Below, in pieces: positions 1 through 7,725 of a stretch of DNA of 33,189 bases. The notes under the pieces are model-generated. The model was not told the DNA's origin. It did no database searches and saw only the letters and a program-made list of their open reading frames with translations. The position numbers were made by a program, and so were the translations under genes. This stretch comes from Marinoscillum sp. (GTDB lineage Bacteria; Bacteroidota; Bacteroidia; Cytophagales; Cyclobacteriaceae): positions 1 through 33,189 of the forward strand of contig JAMWZA010000050.1 of NCBI GenBank assembly GCA_024305105.1, given 5' to 3'. The first letter of the stretch is position 1, and every line of letters begins with the position of its first letter.

Positions 1-123
1 TCTGTATAGTGAATCAAGAGTTGGGTAGCTAACCTTAAAAAAATTTACTGCTCTGAGCTTAAATGACCTGTCAGGTTTCAGTTTTTGGAATTACTTTAGA
101 CCAAAAAATAGACGACCACATCA

Positions 124-834
124 ATGAAACACTTCGCTTTATCTCTTATCATCTTAACTCTTAGTTCAGTTGTTACAGCTCAGGAGGTTCAAAACATTCC
201 TACACCAGTCACCTGGTTTTATTTGGCAGTGGAAGAAGGCATGCATGCTCCCATGGAATTGGACAATGAAACAACCATGGCCATCGCCCTCCAAAAAGAC
301 AATCAGGCAGCTCGTGACCTCATGCTCAACTCTTTTAATGTCATTAAAAGAAAAATTGATAGCCTGACCGACTTCACTATATTGCCTCTGGATGAGTTGG
401 AAGGAAAGGTCAACTATTCTCGATTGAATATGCCAATCACTGGACTGAAAAAGGCAGCTAAAAGCACTGATTACCAGCAGTATATGCGCATTGATATTTC
501 CATCAGGTCGTATAAATCCAACACAAGAACCCAGAGCGTTTCTGATCCAACCCAAAACGGAGTGGGTATTGAAGGGTCTGAATTAAATGTAAGTAATGCC
601 AATGTATTTCCTCAGGTAGATATAGTGGTCAAATTTGCCGGTGCAGACGGTAAGTCTACAGAAAAGCTAAATGGACGGTACAAACATGATGAAAGTGTTG
701 CCATCACTTCAACCTCGTTATCTAAAAGTGGCTGGTCCATGGGATTAACACAAGATGCTGAGCCGATTCCCTATTATTACTTTCTGGAAAAAGCCGCTGA
801 AGATTTAGCCAGACAGTTTAATGAATTGAACTAG
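124..834 (+). CDS. Secreted protein of unknown function (236 aa)
   Basis: I do not recognise this family. Residues 1-20 form a clear signal peptide: a lysine near the start, a hydrophobic core, and an ending in VVTAQ typical of Bacteroidota. The mature part is soluble, with no further membrane segment, so a periplasmic or cell-surface location is inferred. It is acidic and contains stretches that look like alternating beta strands. A region near residues 120-150 is rich in Ser, Thr and Asn. The C-terminus (residues about 215-236) looks helical. The ATG at 124 is chosen because it places the signal peptide exactly at the N-terminus. Only 3 bases separate its stop from the next gene, a short-chain dehydrogenase, so the two are probably co-transcribed, although no functional link is obvious. 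The 123 bases upstream show no convincing promoter. The reading frame is confident; the function is unknown. Confidence 0.8.
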   Translation: MKHFALSLIILTLSSVVTAQEVQNIPTPVTWFYLAVEEGMHAPMELDNETTMAIALQKDNQAARDLMLNSFNVIKRKIDSLTDFTILPLDELEGKVNYSRLNMPITGLKKAAKSTDYQQYMRIDISIRSYKSNTRTQSVSDPTQNGVGIEGSELNVSNANVFPQVDIVVKFAGADGKSTEKLNGRYKHDESVAITSTSLSKSGWSMGLTQDAEPIPYYYFLEKAAEDLARQFNELN

Positions 835-837
835 TTC

Positions 838-1572
838 ATGCCTAGTGTTTTAATTACAGGTTCGGCCGATGGGTTGGGGCAATTAGCCGCTCAGAAATTA
901 ATAGAAGAGGGCCATGAAGTGGTACTACATGCTAGAAATAATCGAAGAGCAGAGGATGCTCTTACGGCTAATCCAAATGCAAAATCGGTGCTCACCGGAG
1001 ATCTTAATAATCTCGCGGAAGTAAAAGAACTTGCTGCTCAGGTGAACAATCTCAGTCCTTTTGATGCAATTATTCATAATGCAGGGGTTTATGATGCTGA
1101 AAGTGAAGTCATTACGAATGTCAATGTGCTGGCTCCTTTCATTCTGACTAGCCTAATCGATCCACCACGTCGACTTATTTACCTGAGCTCAGGAATGCAT
1201 CGTGGTGGTAAGGTGGATTTTGATAAACTCAGGAGTAAACAGATTAGCTATTCCGATTCTAAGCTTTACATTAACCTTCTAACTAAGGCTTCTGCCAGAC
1301 AATGGCCCAGGACTTTGGTCAATGAGGTAGATCCGGGCTGGGTGCCAACAAAGATGGGAGGGAAGAACGCTACCGGTGATTTGGATAAAGGTTACGAAAC
1401 ACAGTCATGGTTGGCAACATCAGAAGATGCAAAAGCAACCAAATCAGGTGGTTACTGGTACCACCAACAACAGCAAGAACCACACGTTGATTCATTAAGC
1501 GAAGACTTTCAAAAGCAATTTATTCGAATCTGTGAAGAGTTGACCCAAGTGAAATGGTCACTTGCTGGTTAG
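838..1572 (+). CDS. Short-chain dehydrogenase/reductase (SDR) family protein
   Basis: This is probably a cytoplasmic NAD(P)-dependent oxidoreductase of the SDR superfamily. The N-terminus carries the Rossmann dinucleotide-binding motif TGSADGLG (residues 7-14). The IIHNAGVYDAE segment matches the NAG motif of the family. A YSDSK sequence gives the catalytic Tyr138 and Lys142, and a serine pair in YLSSGMH lies upstream in the expected place. Length (244 aa) is normal for a classical SDR. The segment DPGWVPTKMGG corresponds to the conserved PG motif after the active site. The substrate cannot be inferred. The gene lies 3 bases after the secreted protein gene. It is convergent with the HAD gene, and the two coding ends overlap by 15 bases (1558-1572). 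Confidence 0.9.
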   Translation: MPSVLITGSADGLGQLAAQKLIEEGHEVVLHARNNRRAEDALTANPNAKSVLTGDLNNLAEVKELAAQVNNLSPFDAIIHNAGVYDAESEVITNVNVLAPFILTSLIDPPRRLIYLSSGMHRGGKVDFDKLRSKQISYSDSKLYINLLTKASARQWPRTLVNEVDPGWVPTKMGGKNATGDLDKGYETQSWLATSEDAKATKSGGYWYHQQQQEPHVDSLSEDFQKQFIRICEELTQVKWSLAG

Positions 1573-2235
1573 TTTGCCTTGAAAAATTGATTGAATTCGA
1601 TTGAAGTTGATCTCTTCGAAATCGTTAATGACTAAATCTGCTTTGCTATAGTCCTGATTTTTGGAGTGCTCACTATCAAACCCTACACAGAAGATTCCAG
1701 CACCTTTGGCAGCTTCAATGCCATTGGTTGCATCTTCAATTACAACACATTCTTCTGGCTTGAATCCAGAGGCCTGGGCGGCTTTGATAAAGATCTCCGG
1801 GTGTGGTTTAGAAGCTTTAAGTTCTGCTCCGCTGAGTTTGTCTTTAAAGTAGGTGTTCAGCTCAAATCGCTTGAAAATTCGATTAATACTCGCCATGGTT
1901 GCTGAAGAGCCTAACACAAGTGTTAGCCCGTTTTCATGATAGTCTTCTATCAGCGAACGAACACCACTGATTAAATCAAAGTCCTTGTCATTATCAAAGA
2001 TCACATCATAGTGACGTCTTTTGATCGTTGCCAACTCTTCTGGTGAATGGTTAAGACTAAAATGGTCCTTTAACTGTTTGCACACATTGATGGTGGATTT
2101 TCCCGTAAGCGAATCGTATAACTCTGCTGAAACGTCAATGCCTACCTCATCAAACATCTGGTGGTATGCCTGGTAATGGAGCGGTTCACTGTCGATAATC
2201 ACTCCATCCATATCAAATATTACCGCCTTGAGCAT
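1558..2235 (-). CDS. HAD-superfamily phosphatase / beta-phosphoglucomutase-like hydrolase
   Basis: This is a haloacid-dehalogenase-fold hydrolase of the subfamily I type with an alpha-helical cap. Motif I is DMDGVIIDSEP, with nucleophile Asp8 and acid/base Asp10. Motif II is LVLGSSAT. The Lys of motif III lies in KASKPHPEIF, and motif IV is the acidic VVIEDATNGIEAAKGAG. All catalytic elements are present, so an active enzyme is expected. The DGVIIDSEP form is shared by beta-phosphoglucomutases and by broad sugar- or nucleotide-phosphate phosphatases, so the substrate is not decided. Length (225 aa) fits the family. The gene is divergent from the second SDR gene with 69 bases between starts. 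Within that gap, on the minus strand, TACGTTTT (2258-2265) is a 7/8 match to the Bacteroidota -7 element, but no TTG is found at the right distance. Confidence 0.92.
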   Translation of the reverse strand: MLKAVIFDMDGVIIDSEPLHYQAYHQMFDEVGIDVSAELYDSLTGKSTINVCKQLKDHFSLNHSPEELATIKRRHYDVIFDNDKDFDLISGVRSLIEDYHENGLTLVLGSSATMASINRIFKRFELNTYFKDKLSGAELKASKPHPEIFIKAAQASGFKPEECVVIEDATNGIEAAKGAGIFCVGFDSEHSKNQDYSKADLVINDFEEINFNRIQSIFQGKLTSK

Positions 2236-2304
2236 ACGCTTTTTTGTTTGCGAATATAAAACGTATCCTTTTTAACCCTAAAAATCTTTCCATATCTTCT
2301 CTCC

Positions 2305-3066
2305 GTGAAGCGAAAGAATATTCTTATAACAGGTGCAAGTTCTGGTTTGGGTAGAGGTATGGCTCTGGAGTTTGCAAAGCATGGACACAATTTGGCTTTA
2401 TGCGCCAGAAGACTCGAAAAATTAGAAAAACTGAAAGCTGAGATACGGGACATCAACCCAAACACCGCGGTATTTATCCGCAGCCTGGATGTCGTCCAAA
2501 CGCAAGATGTGTTTTCTACATTTCAGCAATTTGAGCTGGATTTTAATGGTATAGGAGAACAGCTAGATCGTGTCATTGTCAATGCAGGAATGGGAAAGGG
2601 AGGCTCAATAGGTAAAGGGTATGCAGCAGCCAATATGGAAACAGCTCAAACCAATTTTTGTGGTGCCTTGACTCAAATGGAAGCGGCTATGGAAATATTT
2701 AGAGCACAAAATCACGGCCATCTGGTTTTGATCTCATCAATGAGTGCGTTTCGCGGTTACTCCAGAGCCATGACTGTTTATGCCGCTACAAAGGCGGGAT
2801 TAAAAAGCCTTGCGGAAGGCTTACGGGTAGATGTTTTACACAAACCAATTATTGTTTCCAGTATTTTCCCGGGATATATAGCAACAGAAATGACCGAAGC
2901 ATTAGAAGCTTCACCGCCATTTATGGTTTCTCTGGATAAAGGGTCCAAACTTTTAGTCAAAGCAATAAATCGAGAAAAACCAACGGCCTATGTTCCGTTT
3001 TGGCCATGGTTCTTTGCTAAACGTCTTATGCCTTTTATGACAGTGGGTATGTTGAGGAGATTTTGA
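2305..3066 (+). CDS. Short-chain dehydrogenase/reductase, GTG start
   Basis: This is a classical SDR oxidoreductase of 253 aa, unrelated in detail to the SDR at 838. The cofactor motif TGASSGLG starts at about residue 8. VIVNAG is the NAG motif, LISSMSAF supplies the catalytic Ser, and YAATK gives Tyr159 and Lys163. FPGYIATEM is the PG motif. The start must be the GTG at 2305, because the next in-frame ATG lies after the glycine-rich motif and would destroy the cofactor site. The C-terminal 22 residues are rich in Trp, Phe, Met and Arg (WPWFFAKRLMPFM), which could be a membrane-associating tail. That idea is an inference. The last 67 coding bases are duplicated at 5819-5888, beyond the next gene. 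The substrate is unknown. Confidence 0.92.
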   Translation: MKRKNILITGASSGLGRGMALEFAKHGHNLALCARRLEKLEKLKAEIRDINPNTAVFIRSLDVVQTQDVFSTFQQFELDFNGIGEQLDRVIVNAGMGKGGSIGKGYAAANMETAQTNFCGALTQMEAAMEIFRAQNHGHLVLISSMSAFRGYSRAMTVYAATKAGLKSLAEGLRVDVLHKPIIVSSIFPGYIATEMTEALEASPPFMVSLDKGSKLLVKAINREKPTAYVPFWPWFFAKRLMPFMTVGMLRRF

Positions 3067-3070
3067 TTTT
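3000..3070 (+). repeat. Left copy of a ~70-bp direct repeat (SDR 3' end)
   Basis: The last codons and stop of the SDR gene recur at 5819-5888 in the same orientation. The part from CTTATGCC to the stop is nearly identical; I see only two substitutions over about 47 bases. The first third is more diverged and carries one single-base deletion in the other copy. The copies lie 2.8 kb apart and bracket the gene at 3168-5603. Confidence 0.85.
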
Positions 3071-3167
3071 ATTGAGTAATTTAATTTAGCTAGGCTATTA
3101 GAGGACTCAGTGATAATTGTAAAAATGCAAAGTAGAACTTATATTAGATTACTAACTACACGTAATC

Positions 3168-5603
3168 ATGATCCGATCGGTCAAGTATGCCTTTAGAGTT
3201 TTGACGCTGCTCGCTATTACTTGTGCTTTCAGTCAGGAGGCAAAAAGAAATACTCAACATCATCTTCTGGAATTCAAACAATTCGAACTGGATGAAAATA
3301 CATTGAATCGGTTGAATACTCATTTTGACTCCAAAAAGACAGGAGGAGAAGAACTACTGGCCATCTTTTATGGAGATGACATGCTGTCTAATTTAGAAGA
3401 TTGGTATTGGGCACATAATGCAGAAGAGTTATCCATTGTACCGATTAGACAAATGGAGATGGGAAGTGATGTTCTTTATGAATATTATTTACGTGGGTTC
3501 GAAATGGAGGATTTTATTGGCGATGTAAGATCAGTACGGCTGCTTTCTAATAGTCGATGGATGGATGAGGTGTTTTTTTATGAAGGTGATAATGTTGGAG
3601 CCACTTTTTCTCAAACCTCTGTAACATCCAGCATTGCAGACGACACGCTTCGTGTGACTGAGCTAACTCATCAGGAATCACCAGGCTTACATTATTATAT
3701 GAATTCAAATCTTGATGTGGGACTCACTGCGCACCTGGAATGGATCCAACGGTATTCCTATGTTATTGCCGAATCCCAAATTAAGTACTTAAGTAAATCC
3801 AACACCGAAGATGTTCGCTTGGAATATGGAGAGGAAATAATCAAACATCTTGAAGAAAACAAGAATCTTCAGTACTACATTGATAAAACTTTAGACTTTG
3901 AAGAGATCGATTCAGATCACAGATACGAGGTGATTGAGGCGCTGTTGGTAGCTCAAAATGAATTAAAACCGGAAGCCGAAGCTCTAAATCGGCTTGCCTA
4001 CGTGGTAGGAGATCAGATTTGGGTTCGGGCAAAGCCGATAGATGGAGAGGTAGTAATGAAACTGAACGATGGGGATCTGTGCATCCTGTTAGAAAAGGGG
4101 CAGTATCAGGAGATTCGTAATATGATGGGTCATTGGTATAAAATCAACTATCAAGGTCAGGAAGGCTGGATATATGGGGCACAGCTTGATTTACCAGCAT
4201 CCGAAACGATCAATCCCACAAAAGGAAAAGGTAAAAATTCACTGGGCGAATCAATGCCTCAAGAGGATAGTAATTCTCAGGAGCGCACCTATGAAGAAAA
4301 GAACCTTTCTCCAAACAATGAAATTCAGGGTTCGTCTGTTGATCTGACAATCTTTATAGTTTTTTTTGGTTTAATCGCCTTGACGATATTCGCTTTCGTT
4401 TACTTCCTGATTCGATTTTATCTGCGAGGAATTAGAGATACTCACAGAGGTCAAATTGATGTGAGCCAATTTAATGAGGCACATAAGCAGGAGAAAACTT
4501 CTCAGCTGAAAGCAGAAATATCCCGGATCGTTGACCAACTGGAATTTGATCGCCAGGAAACCTACCGACGAAGCAAGCGTGCTTTCTGGGGAGCGGTAAG
4601 AAATATATTTTTATTTTTGATATTATGTGAAGGGGTGTATGTCGCTTATTTGGTTTATCAGGCAGACTCGTTGGAGATGTTGTCGCTTGCAGGGCTTTTG
4701 GTTCCAGTAGCAGCCTTTACCTTTATTGCTTTCTTTTTAGGCGGCATGTATTGGGTGTTAAGAGGGAGCAGAATTTTCCTGGATTATGCCTCTAGATTCA
4801 AGAGTAAGTTGGTTGCTCCAATGTTGGAAGCTTTGGCTCCCGACCTTGAATTTAAGGAAGTCGGACTTTCCAGGGAGTCCTATTTGAATGCTGATATTTT
4901 TCAATTGTACAATCACCGGTATCACTATAAGAGCAGCGACTCCATTGTAAAAAATAATCAGAGTGAATCTTTGATCATCTCAGAGGTAGAACATCGAAAT
5001 GAAGTGTTGATGGGCGCAAAACATCCCCAATATCACATTAAAGATCTAGCAACGGGAAATAAGAGAAAGAATATTGTTACCTTCAGTGCTTTTCAAGGCT
5101 TCTTTTGTGAAATAGCGGTAGACGCTCATTCCGTAAAGCAATTTGTAAAAATCCTTCCATCAAAAGAAGCAGAATACCATCACGAAGACCATTTGTTAAA
5201 TGAGAAACGCAAAGTAGGTCGAATCGAACACCCTGCCCATACGGTGAGAATTTCTCTAAGCACACTAGACCCTCAGCATCGGCGAGATAATGGAAAGTAC
5301 CTGAACGGAAAATTCAACATCTATGCACCAAATGAGTCAGATGTTTCAGTCGCATTCAACCCGAATTTTTTAAAGCTAATGAACTACATGGTTCAAAAGT
5401 TTGGAGAAGAAAAAGTCTATGTGTCTATTACTAATCAAAGCATTTATCTGGCTCTTGATTTAGGCAAAGACTTGTTTGAACCAGCCACCGAGTTGAAGAA
5501 ACCACTACGAGAAACGAATGTCGTTGAGCGTATTTATGAAGATTTAGCGTTTATCCAGCAACTTTCCAAAGAGCTGGAGGCATTCAAACTTACTCTTAAA
5601 TAG
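3168..5603 (+). CDS. Membrane protein with bacterial SH3 and DUF3137-like domains (811 aa)
   Basis: This is a large envelope protein of unknown role. Residues 1-23 are a signal peptide or N-terminal anchor ending in FSQ. A soluble acidic region follows to about residue 270. Next is a bacterial SH3-like module at about 277-345 (IWVRAKP, WYKINYQGQEGWIYG), a fold often used for binding peptidoglycan or protein ligands. A Ser/Glu-rich linker leads to a transmembrane helix at about 393-417. A charged helical stretch (about 427-471) and two more membrane helices (about 480-498 and 505-531) follow. The rest, about 545-771, resembles DUF3137 (APDLEF, a conserved LF-like NADIFQLYNHRY, and SEVEHRN). 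The predicted topology places the SH3 module outside the cytoplasm and the DUF3137 part in the cytoplasm, so it could couple wall state to the cell interior; that is inference. Direct repeats of the upstream gene's end flank it. Confidence 0.85.
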   Translation: MIRSVKYAFRVLTLLAITCAFSQEAKRNTQHHLLEFKQFELDENTLNRLNTHFDSKKTGGEELLAIFYGDDMLSNLEDWYWAHNAEELSIVPIRQMEMGSDVLYEYYLRGFEMEDFIGDVRSVRLLSNSRWMDEVFFYEGDNVGATFSQTSVTSSIADDTLRVTELTHQESPGLHYYMNSNLDVGLTAHLEWIQRYSYVIAESQIKYLSKSNTEDVRLEYGEEIIKHLEENKNLQYYIDKTLDFEEIDSDHRYEVIEALLVAQNELKPEAEALNRLAYVVGDQIWVRAKPIDGEVVMKLNDGDLCILLEKGQYQEIRNMMGHWYKINYQGQEGWIYGAQLDLPASETINPTKGKGKNSLGESMPQEDSNSQERTYEEKNLSPNNEIQGSSVDLTIFIVFFGLIALTIFAFVYFLIRFYLRGIRDTHRGQIDVSQFNEAHKQEKTSQLKAEISRIVDQLEFDRQETYRRSKRAFWGAVRNIFLFLILCEGVYVAYLVYQADSLEMLSLAGLLVPVAAFTFIAFFLGGMYWVLRGSRIFLDYASRFKSKLVAPMLEALAPDLEFKEVGLSRESYLNADIFQLYNHRYHYKSSDSIVKNNQSESLIISEVEHRNEVLMGAKHPQYHIKDLATGNKRKNIVTFSAFQGFFCEIAVDAHSVKQFVKILPSKEAEYHHEDHLLNEKRKVGRIEHPAHTVRISLSTLDPQHRRDNGKYLNGKFNIYAPNESDVSVAFNPNFLKLMNYMVQKFGEEKVYVSITNQSIYLALDLGKDLFEPATELKKPLRETNVVERIYEDLAFIQQLSKELEAFKLTLK

Positions 5604-5725
5604 GGAGGGCTTCCACCAATGGAGGGAATCTACTACAGGCATCAGAATAATGTAGATGATTCTCTTCGAAGAAGAAAGACTCATATCCAAATAACAAAAA
5701 CCGAATTGGTCTTTTAGGTGTATAA

Positions 5726-5818
5726 TTTGGTTCCCAAACCAAAGCAGAATGTGAATTTCCCTGGTTTTCAAACTTAAGAAAACGTCTCAATGACGTGTCT
5801 TGCGTGGAAGAACGCAAG
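5726..5818. repeat. Cluster of three perfect hairpins
   Basis: Three inverted repeats follow one another. TTTGGTT/AACCAAA pairs 5726-5732 with 5737-5743 around a CCCA loop. ACGTC/GACGT pairs 5782-5786 with 5792-5796 around TCAAT. CTTGCGT/ACGCAAG pairs 5799-5805 with 5812-5818 around GGAAGA. The last stem ends exactly one base before the duplicated SDR gene end begins (5819). None is followed by a T-tract, so they are not ordinary terminators. Confidence 0.7.
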
Positions 5819-5888
5819 TTGGCCATCTTTTTTTGCCCAACGCTTATGCCTTTTATGACATTGGGTATGTTGAGGAGATTTTCATTTT
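5819..5888 (+). pseudogene. Decayed duplicate of the 3' end of the SDR gene at 2305-3066
   Basis: This stretch aligns with 3000-3070. Read in the SDR frame it gives WPSFFAQR. A one-base deletion then breaks the frame (cgt in the original, cg here). The next frame gives LMPFMTLGMLRRF, the original C-terminus with a Val-to-Leu change. The original TGA stop has become TCA. There is no trace of the rest of the SDR gene upstream, so only the gene end was copied or left behind. It is non-coding now. Confidence 0.75.
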
Positions 5889-5921
5889 TTCATCAACAAT
5901 GACAGTGGGTAAGCAATTTAA

Positions 5922-5945
5922 CCCATCCTCAAAACAGAAGATGGG
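5922..5945. terminator. Possible terminator hairpin between convergent genes
   Basis: CCCATC (5922-5927) pairs with GATGGG (5940-5945) around a 12-base loop. It lies about 20 bases past the stop of the minus-strand gene at 5965-6849. On the plus strand it is followed by CTTATCGCTTTTT. The stem is only 6 bp and the T-tract is offset, so the call is weak. Confidence 0.3.
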
Positions 5946-5964
5946 CTTATCGCTTTTTAAAGAA

Positions 5965-6849
5965 TTATTTATCTACACGATCACAAGGGATCTGATCCCC
6001 GTAGCTCAACTGCCCTTCCATATCATACGAGTATGGACCATTCGGCCCTGAGCCGTCCTCAAAAGCTGAAATCCCTCCTGTATAGCACTTGCCATCTTCC
6101 AGATCCTTGAATGTTACCCCAATTTGGTTTCTTCTGTAATAATTTAAACCACGATTATAAGGCACTCGATCTCCATGAGCCATTTGATAAATCTGAACTT
6201 TTAATCGTCTCTCAATATCTTCTTTAACGGAAGCTTTGAAATCAGGGTCAGTCACATCATCAGAGGCACCAAAAGTATAGTCAGCTCGAGAAGCAAGTGA
6301 CGCTGCAGCGTACGCTTGTCCGCCATCTGTGAGGTCCCATTTAAGAACTCCATATCCCAATGGCTCTTTGTCATCACCAATAATGATGGAAAGGTCATAG
6401 GTGTCATTACCATATTCCAGAACATCTGCAACGTTGCTTTCAAAATTAATGTCCTTACTCAGTTCAACCTTAGCGATCGCTTCACCATTCTTAGCCATTT
6501 CAGTTAGATTGGCTGGCAGTTGGATACGCTCATAATAAATCCTTACATCAGCTACGCTGTAACCATCCTTTAAGCCACGAACTTCAGCGGTGACCTCTAA
6601 TTCATCCCATTCAGAATAGGCATAGTATTTCCCGAAGGGAACTTTGAAGTCTTTAGATCGAAGTGGCACTTTCACATAAATGGTCTTTTCACCAGGTTTA
6701 ATGGTCTCAATAGTAGAGGTGCCATCAGGGTCACTGTAAAACTCGAGATTCGACTTCTCCTCTTTACCGGCTAATTTATCCATTAGGCTTTGTGCACTAA
6801 GCCCTGTGATACAAAATAAAAACAGAGCTACGGTTAGTGTTTGTTTCAT
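5965..6849 (-). CDS. Secreted protein of unknown function (294 aa)
   Basis: I do not recognise this family. Residues 1-20 are a signal peptide ending in GLSAQ. The short sequence MDKLAGKEEKS that follows is charged and probably a flexible linker. The body has many aromatic and charged residues (FGKYYAYSEWDEL, ADVRIYYERIQL) and alternates like a beta-sandwich. A more helical section (residues about 200-235) follows. Two cysteines near the C-terminus (GKCYTGG and IPCDRV) could form a disulfide in the periplasm. No catalytic motif is visible. A promoter-like pair lies just upstream at 6871-6901. The YqaE-like gene lies 129 bases upstream on the same strand but probably forms a separate unit. Confidence 0.82.
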   Translation of the reverse strand: MKQTLTVALFLFCITGLSAQSLMDKLAGKEEKSNLEFYSDPDGTSTIETIKPGEKTIYVKVPLRSKDFKVPFGKYYAYSEWDELEVTAEVRGLKDGYSVADVRIYYERIQLPANLTEMAKNGEAIAKVELSKDINFESNVADVLEYGNDTYDLSIIIGDDKEPLGYGVLKWDLTDGGQAYAAASLASRADYTFGASDDVTDPDFKASVKEDIERRLKVQIYQMAHGDRVPYNRGLNYYRRNQIGVTFKDLEDGKCYTGGISAFEDGSGPNGPYSYDMEGQLSYGDQIPCDRVDK

Positions 6850-6870
6850 GATTTGCTATTTAGTTTTCAC

Positions 6871-6901
6871 CAAAGTTTGTACATGAAATCACCTGGCTCA
6901 A
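6871..6901 (-). promoter_or_regulatory. Candidate Bacteroidota promoter for the 5965-6849 gene
   Basis: On the minus strand a TTG (complement of 6899-6901) is followed after 20 bases by AAACTTTG (complement of 6871-6878). This is a 7/8 match to the -7 consensus TAnnTTTG at the expected spacing. The -7 element lies 21 bases before the ATG, giving a short leader. Confidence 0.45.
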
Positions 6902-6978
6902 CAGTAGACTGGTAAACGACCATATTACTGAGTAAACGGCTGAAAGTAGGAGGTAAACAAATTGAACTAAATCATTAA

Positions 6979-7140
6979 TTAATCATTCTTGGCAATTATC
7001 CAAACAGCATGGATGATGCCTGGTAGAAACCCTAATAGGGTCAACAGAATATTTAACCAAAAGGCACCACGGATCCCAACAGTTAAAAACACGCCTAGTG
7101 GAGGTAGAATGATGGCAAATATGATTCGAAGTATGCTCAT
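6979..7140 (-). CDS. YqaE/Pmp3-family small membrane protein (53 aa)
   Basis: Translating the minus strand from the ATG at 7140 gives a 53-residue protein that is almost entirely two hydrophobic helices. It begins MSILRIIFAIILPPLGVFL. It then has a GIRGAFWLNILLTLL segment and ends FLPGIIHAVWIIAKND. The PPLGVFL and the LLTLLGFLPGIIHAVWII patterns are the hallmarks of the Pmp3/YqaE (UPF0057) proteolipid family. These are small inner-membrane proteins linked in yeast and plants to membrane potential and salt or cold stress; the bacterial role is less clear. Length matches the family (about 50-60 aa). No good ribosome-binding site or promoter is seen. The identification is confident, the physiological role is not. 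Confidence 0.9.
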   Translation of the reverse strand: MSILRIIFAIILPPLGVFLTVGIRGAFWLNILLTLLGFLPGIIHAVWIIAKND

Positions 7141-7288
7141 AAAAATGATTTTGAATAAAACGGATAGATCATTGAGATAGGAATTGCACTTAATGTTTAT
7201 TGTAAATTATAAATTTACTCATATCCAATTGGACGAACGGAGATTATCCTTCAATTAATCCGCAGTATATTAATAACGTTATTTGGCA

Positions 7289-7308
7289 AATACCCAAAAA
7301 TGGGTATT
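7289..7308. promoter_or_regulatory. 20-bp perfect inverted repeat, possible operator
   Basis: AATACCCA (7289-7296) and TGGGTATT (7301-7308) are perfect inverted arms around AAAA. The site lies in the divergent spacer between the YqaE-like gene and the gene at 7376, 68 bases before the latter's ATG. No T-tract follows. A symmetric site in a divergent promoter region fits a dimeric regulator binding site better than a terminator. The regulator is unknown. Confidence 0.45.
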
Positions 7309-7375
7309 GATATAATGACAAATATGCTCCAATTTAAAGGGATATTTCATAGTTAATGTATCTCAACATAATCAA

Positions 7376-7723
7376 ATGCCTGCACTATTCGACACCAAAG
7401 TCATATTTCCTGTTACCGGAGATTCTCTATTAATAACGGTTAAGGTTCACATACAGCCCTCCACAACTCGGATATATGTTGACGGATCAGAGTTTAAAAG
7501 CTTTGCCGGCGATGATGAAACGGATCTGGGTGATGCTACTAAATTCAAACAGAAGAAGATTCGAGTACACACCACAATACAAGATAAAAGCACCAATACA
7601 GATGATATTAAGGCGCAGCATCTTGCTCAATATGGCGATAAAATGGTCAAGAGAGTGGTGAATACAACAGCTTCAGAAGAAGGTGAGCTATTCGATGTTT
7701 TTACTGACATAATGGTATTTTAA
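7376..7723 (+). CDS. Small protein without signal peptide, unknown function (115 aa)
   Basis: I do not recognise it. The N-terminus (MPALFDTKVIF) is not a signal peptide and no membrane helix is present, so it should stay in the cytoplasm unless exported by another route. The first half is beta-strand-like (KVIFPVTGDSLLITVKVHI, STTRIYVDGS). The middle is rich in Asp, Lys and Thr. The C-terminus again looks strand-like (ELFDVFTDIMVF). Only two bases separate its stop from the ATG of the outer-membrane-like gene, so the two are almost surely co-transcribed and probably translated together. It is the first gene of the cluster that runs to 11329. A near-palindrome sits upstream (7289-7308). A role as a small partner or adaptor of the envelope proteins is a guess. 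Confidence 0.7.
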   Translation: MPALFDTKVIFPVTGDSLLITVKVHIQPSTTRIYVDGSEFKSFAGDDETDLGDATKFKQKKIRVHTTIQDKSTNTDDIKAQHLAQYGDKMVKRVVNTTASEEGELFDVFTDIMVF

Positions 7724-7725
7724 AT

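Larger units (their letters stand above)
5604..5964. other. Gene-free 361-bp intergenic with hairpins and a duplicated gene end
   Basis: No convincing gene lies here between the convergent neighbours at 3168-5603 (plus) and 5965-6849 (minus). Short frames on both strands exist but look like chance. The stretch contains a 10-bp palindrome TCTTCGAAGA (5663-5672), three perfect hairpins between 5726 and 5818, the decayed copy of the SDR gene end (5819-5888), and a possible terminator hairpin (5922-5945). This much structure in a short spacer is unusual and suggests debris of an insertion, or a structured RNA. Confidence 0.6.

Noticed and set aside
66-76. ACCTGTCAGGT palindrome before the first gene
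   Set aside because: With a one-base centre it cannot form a useful hairpin, and the 4-bp stem alternative is within chance.
5800-6051. Plus-strand 83-codon frame across the decayed SDR gene end
   Set aside because: It reads the duplicated segment in a frame other than the SDR frame and overlaps the secreted-protein gene on the other strand; no start signal.
6989-7180. Plus-strand 63-codon frame opposite the YqaE-like gene
   Set aside because: The minus strand encodes a clear YqaE/Pmp3 protein; the plus frame is its shadow and has an unlikely composition.
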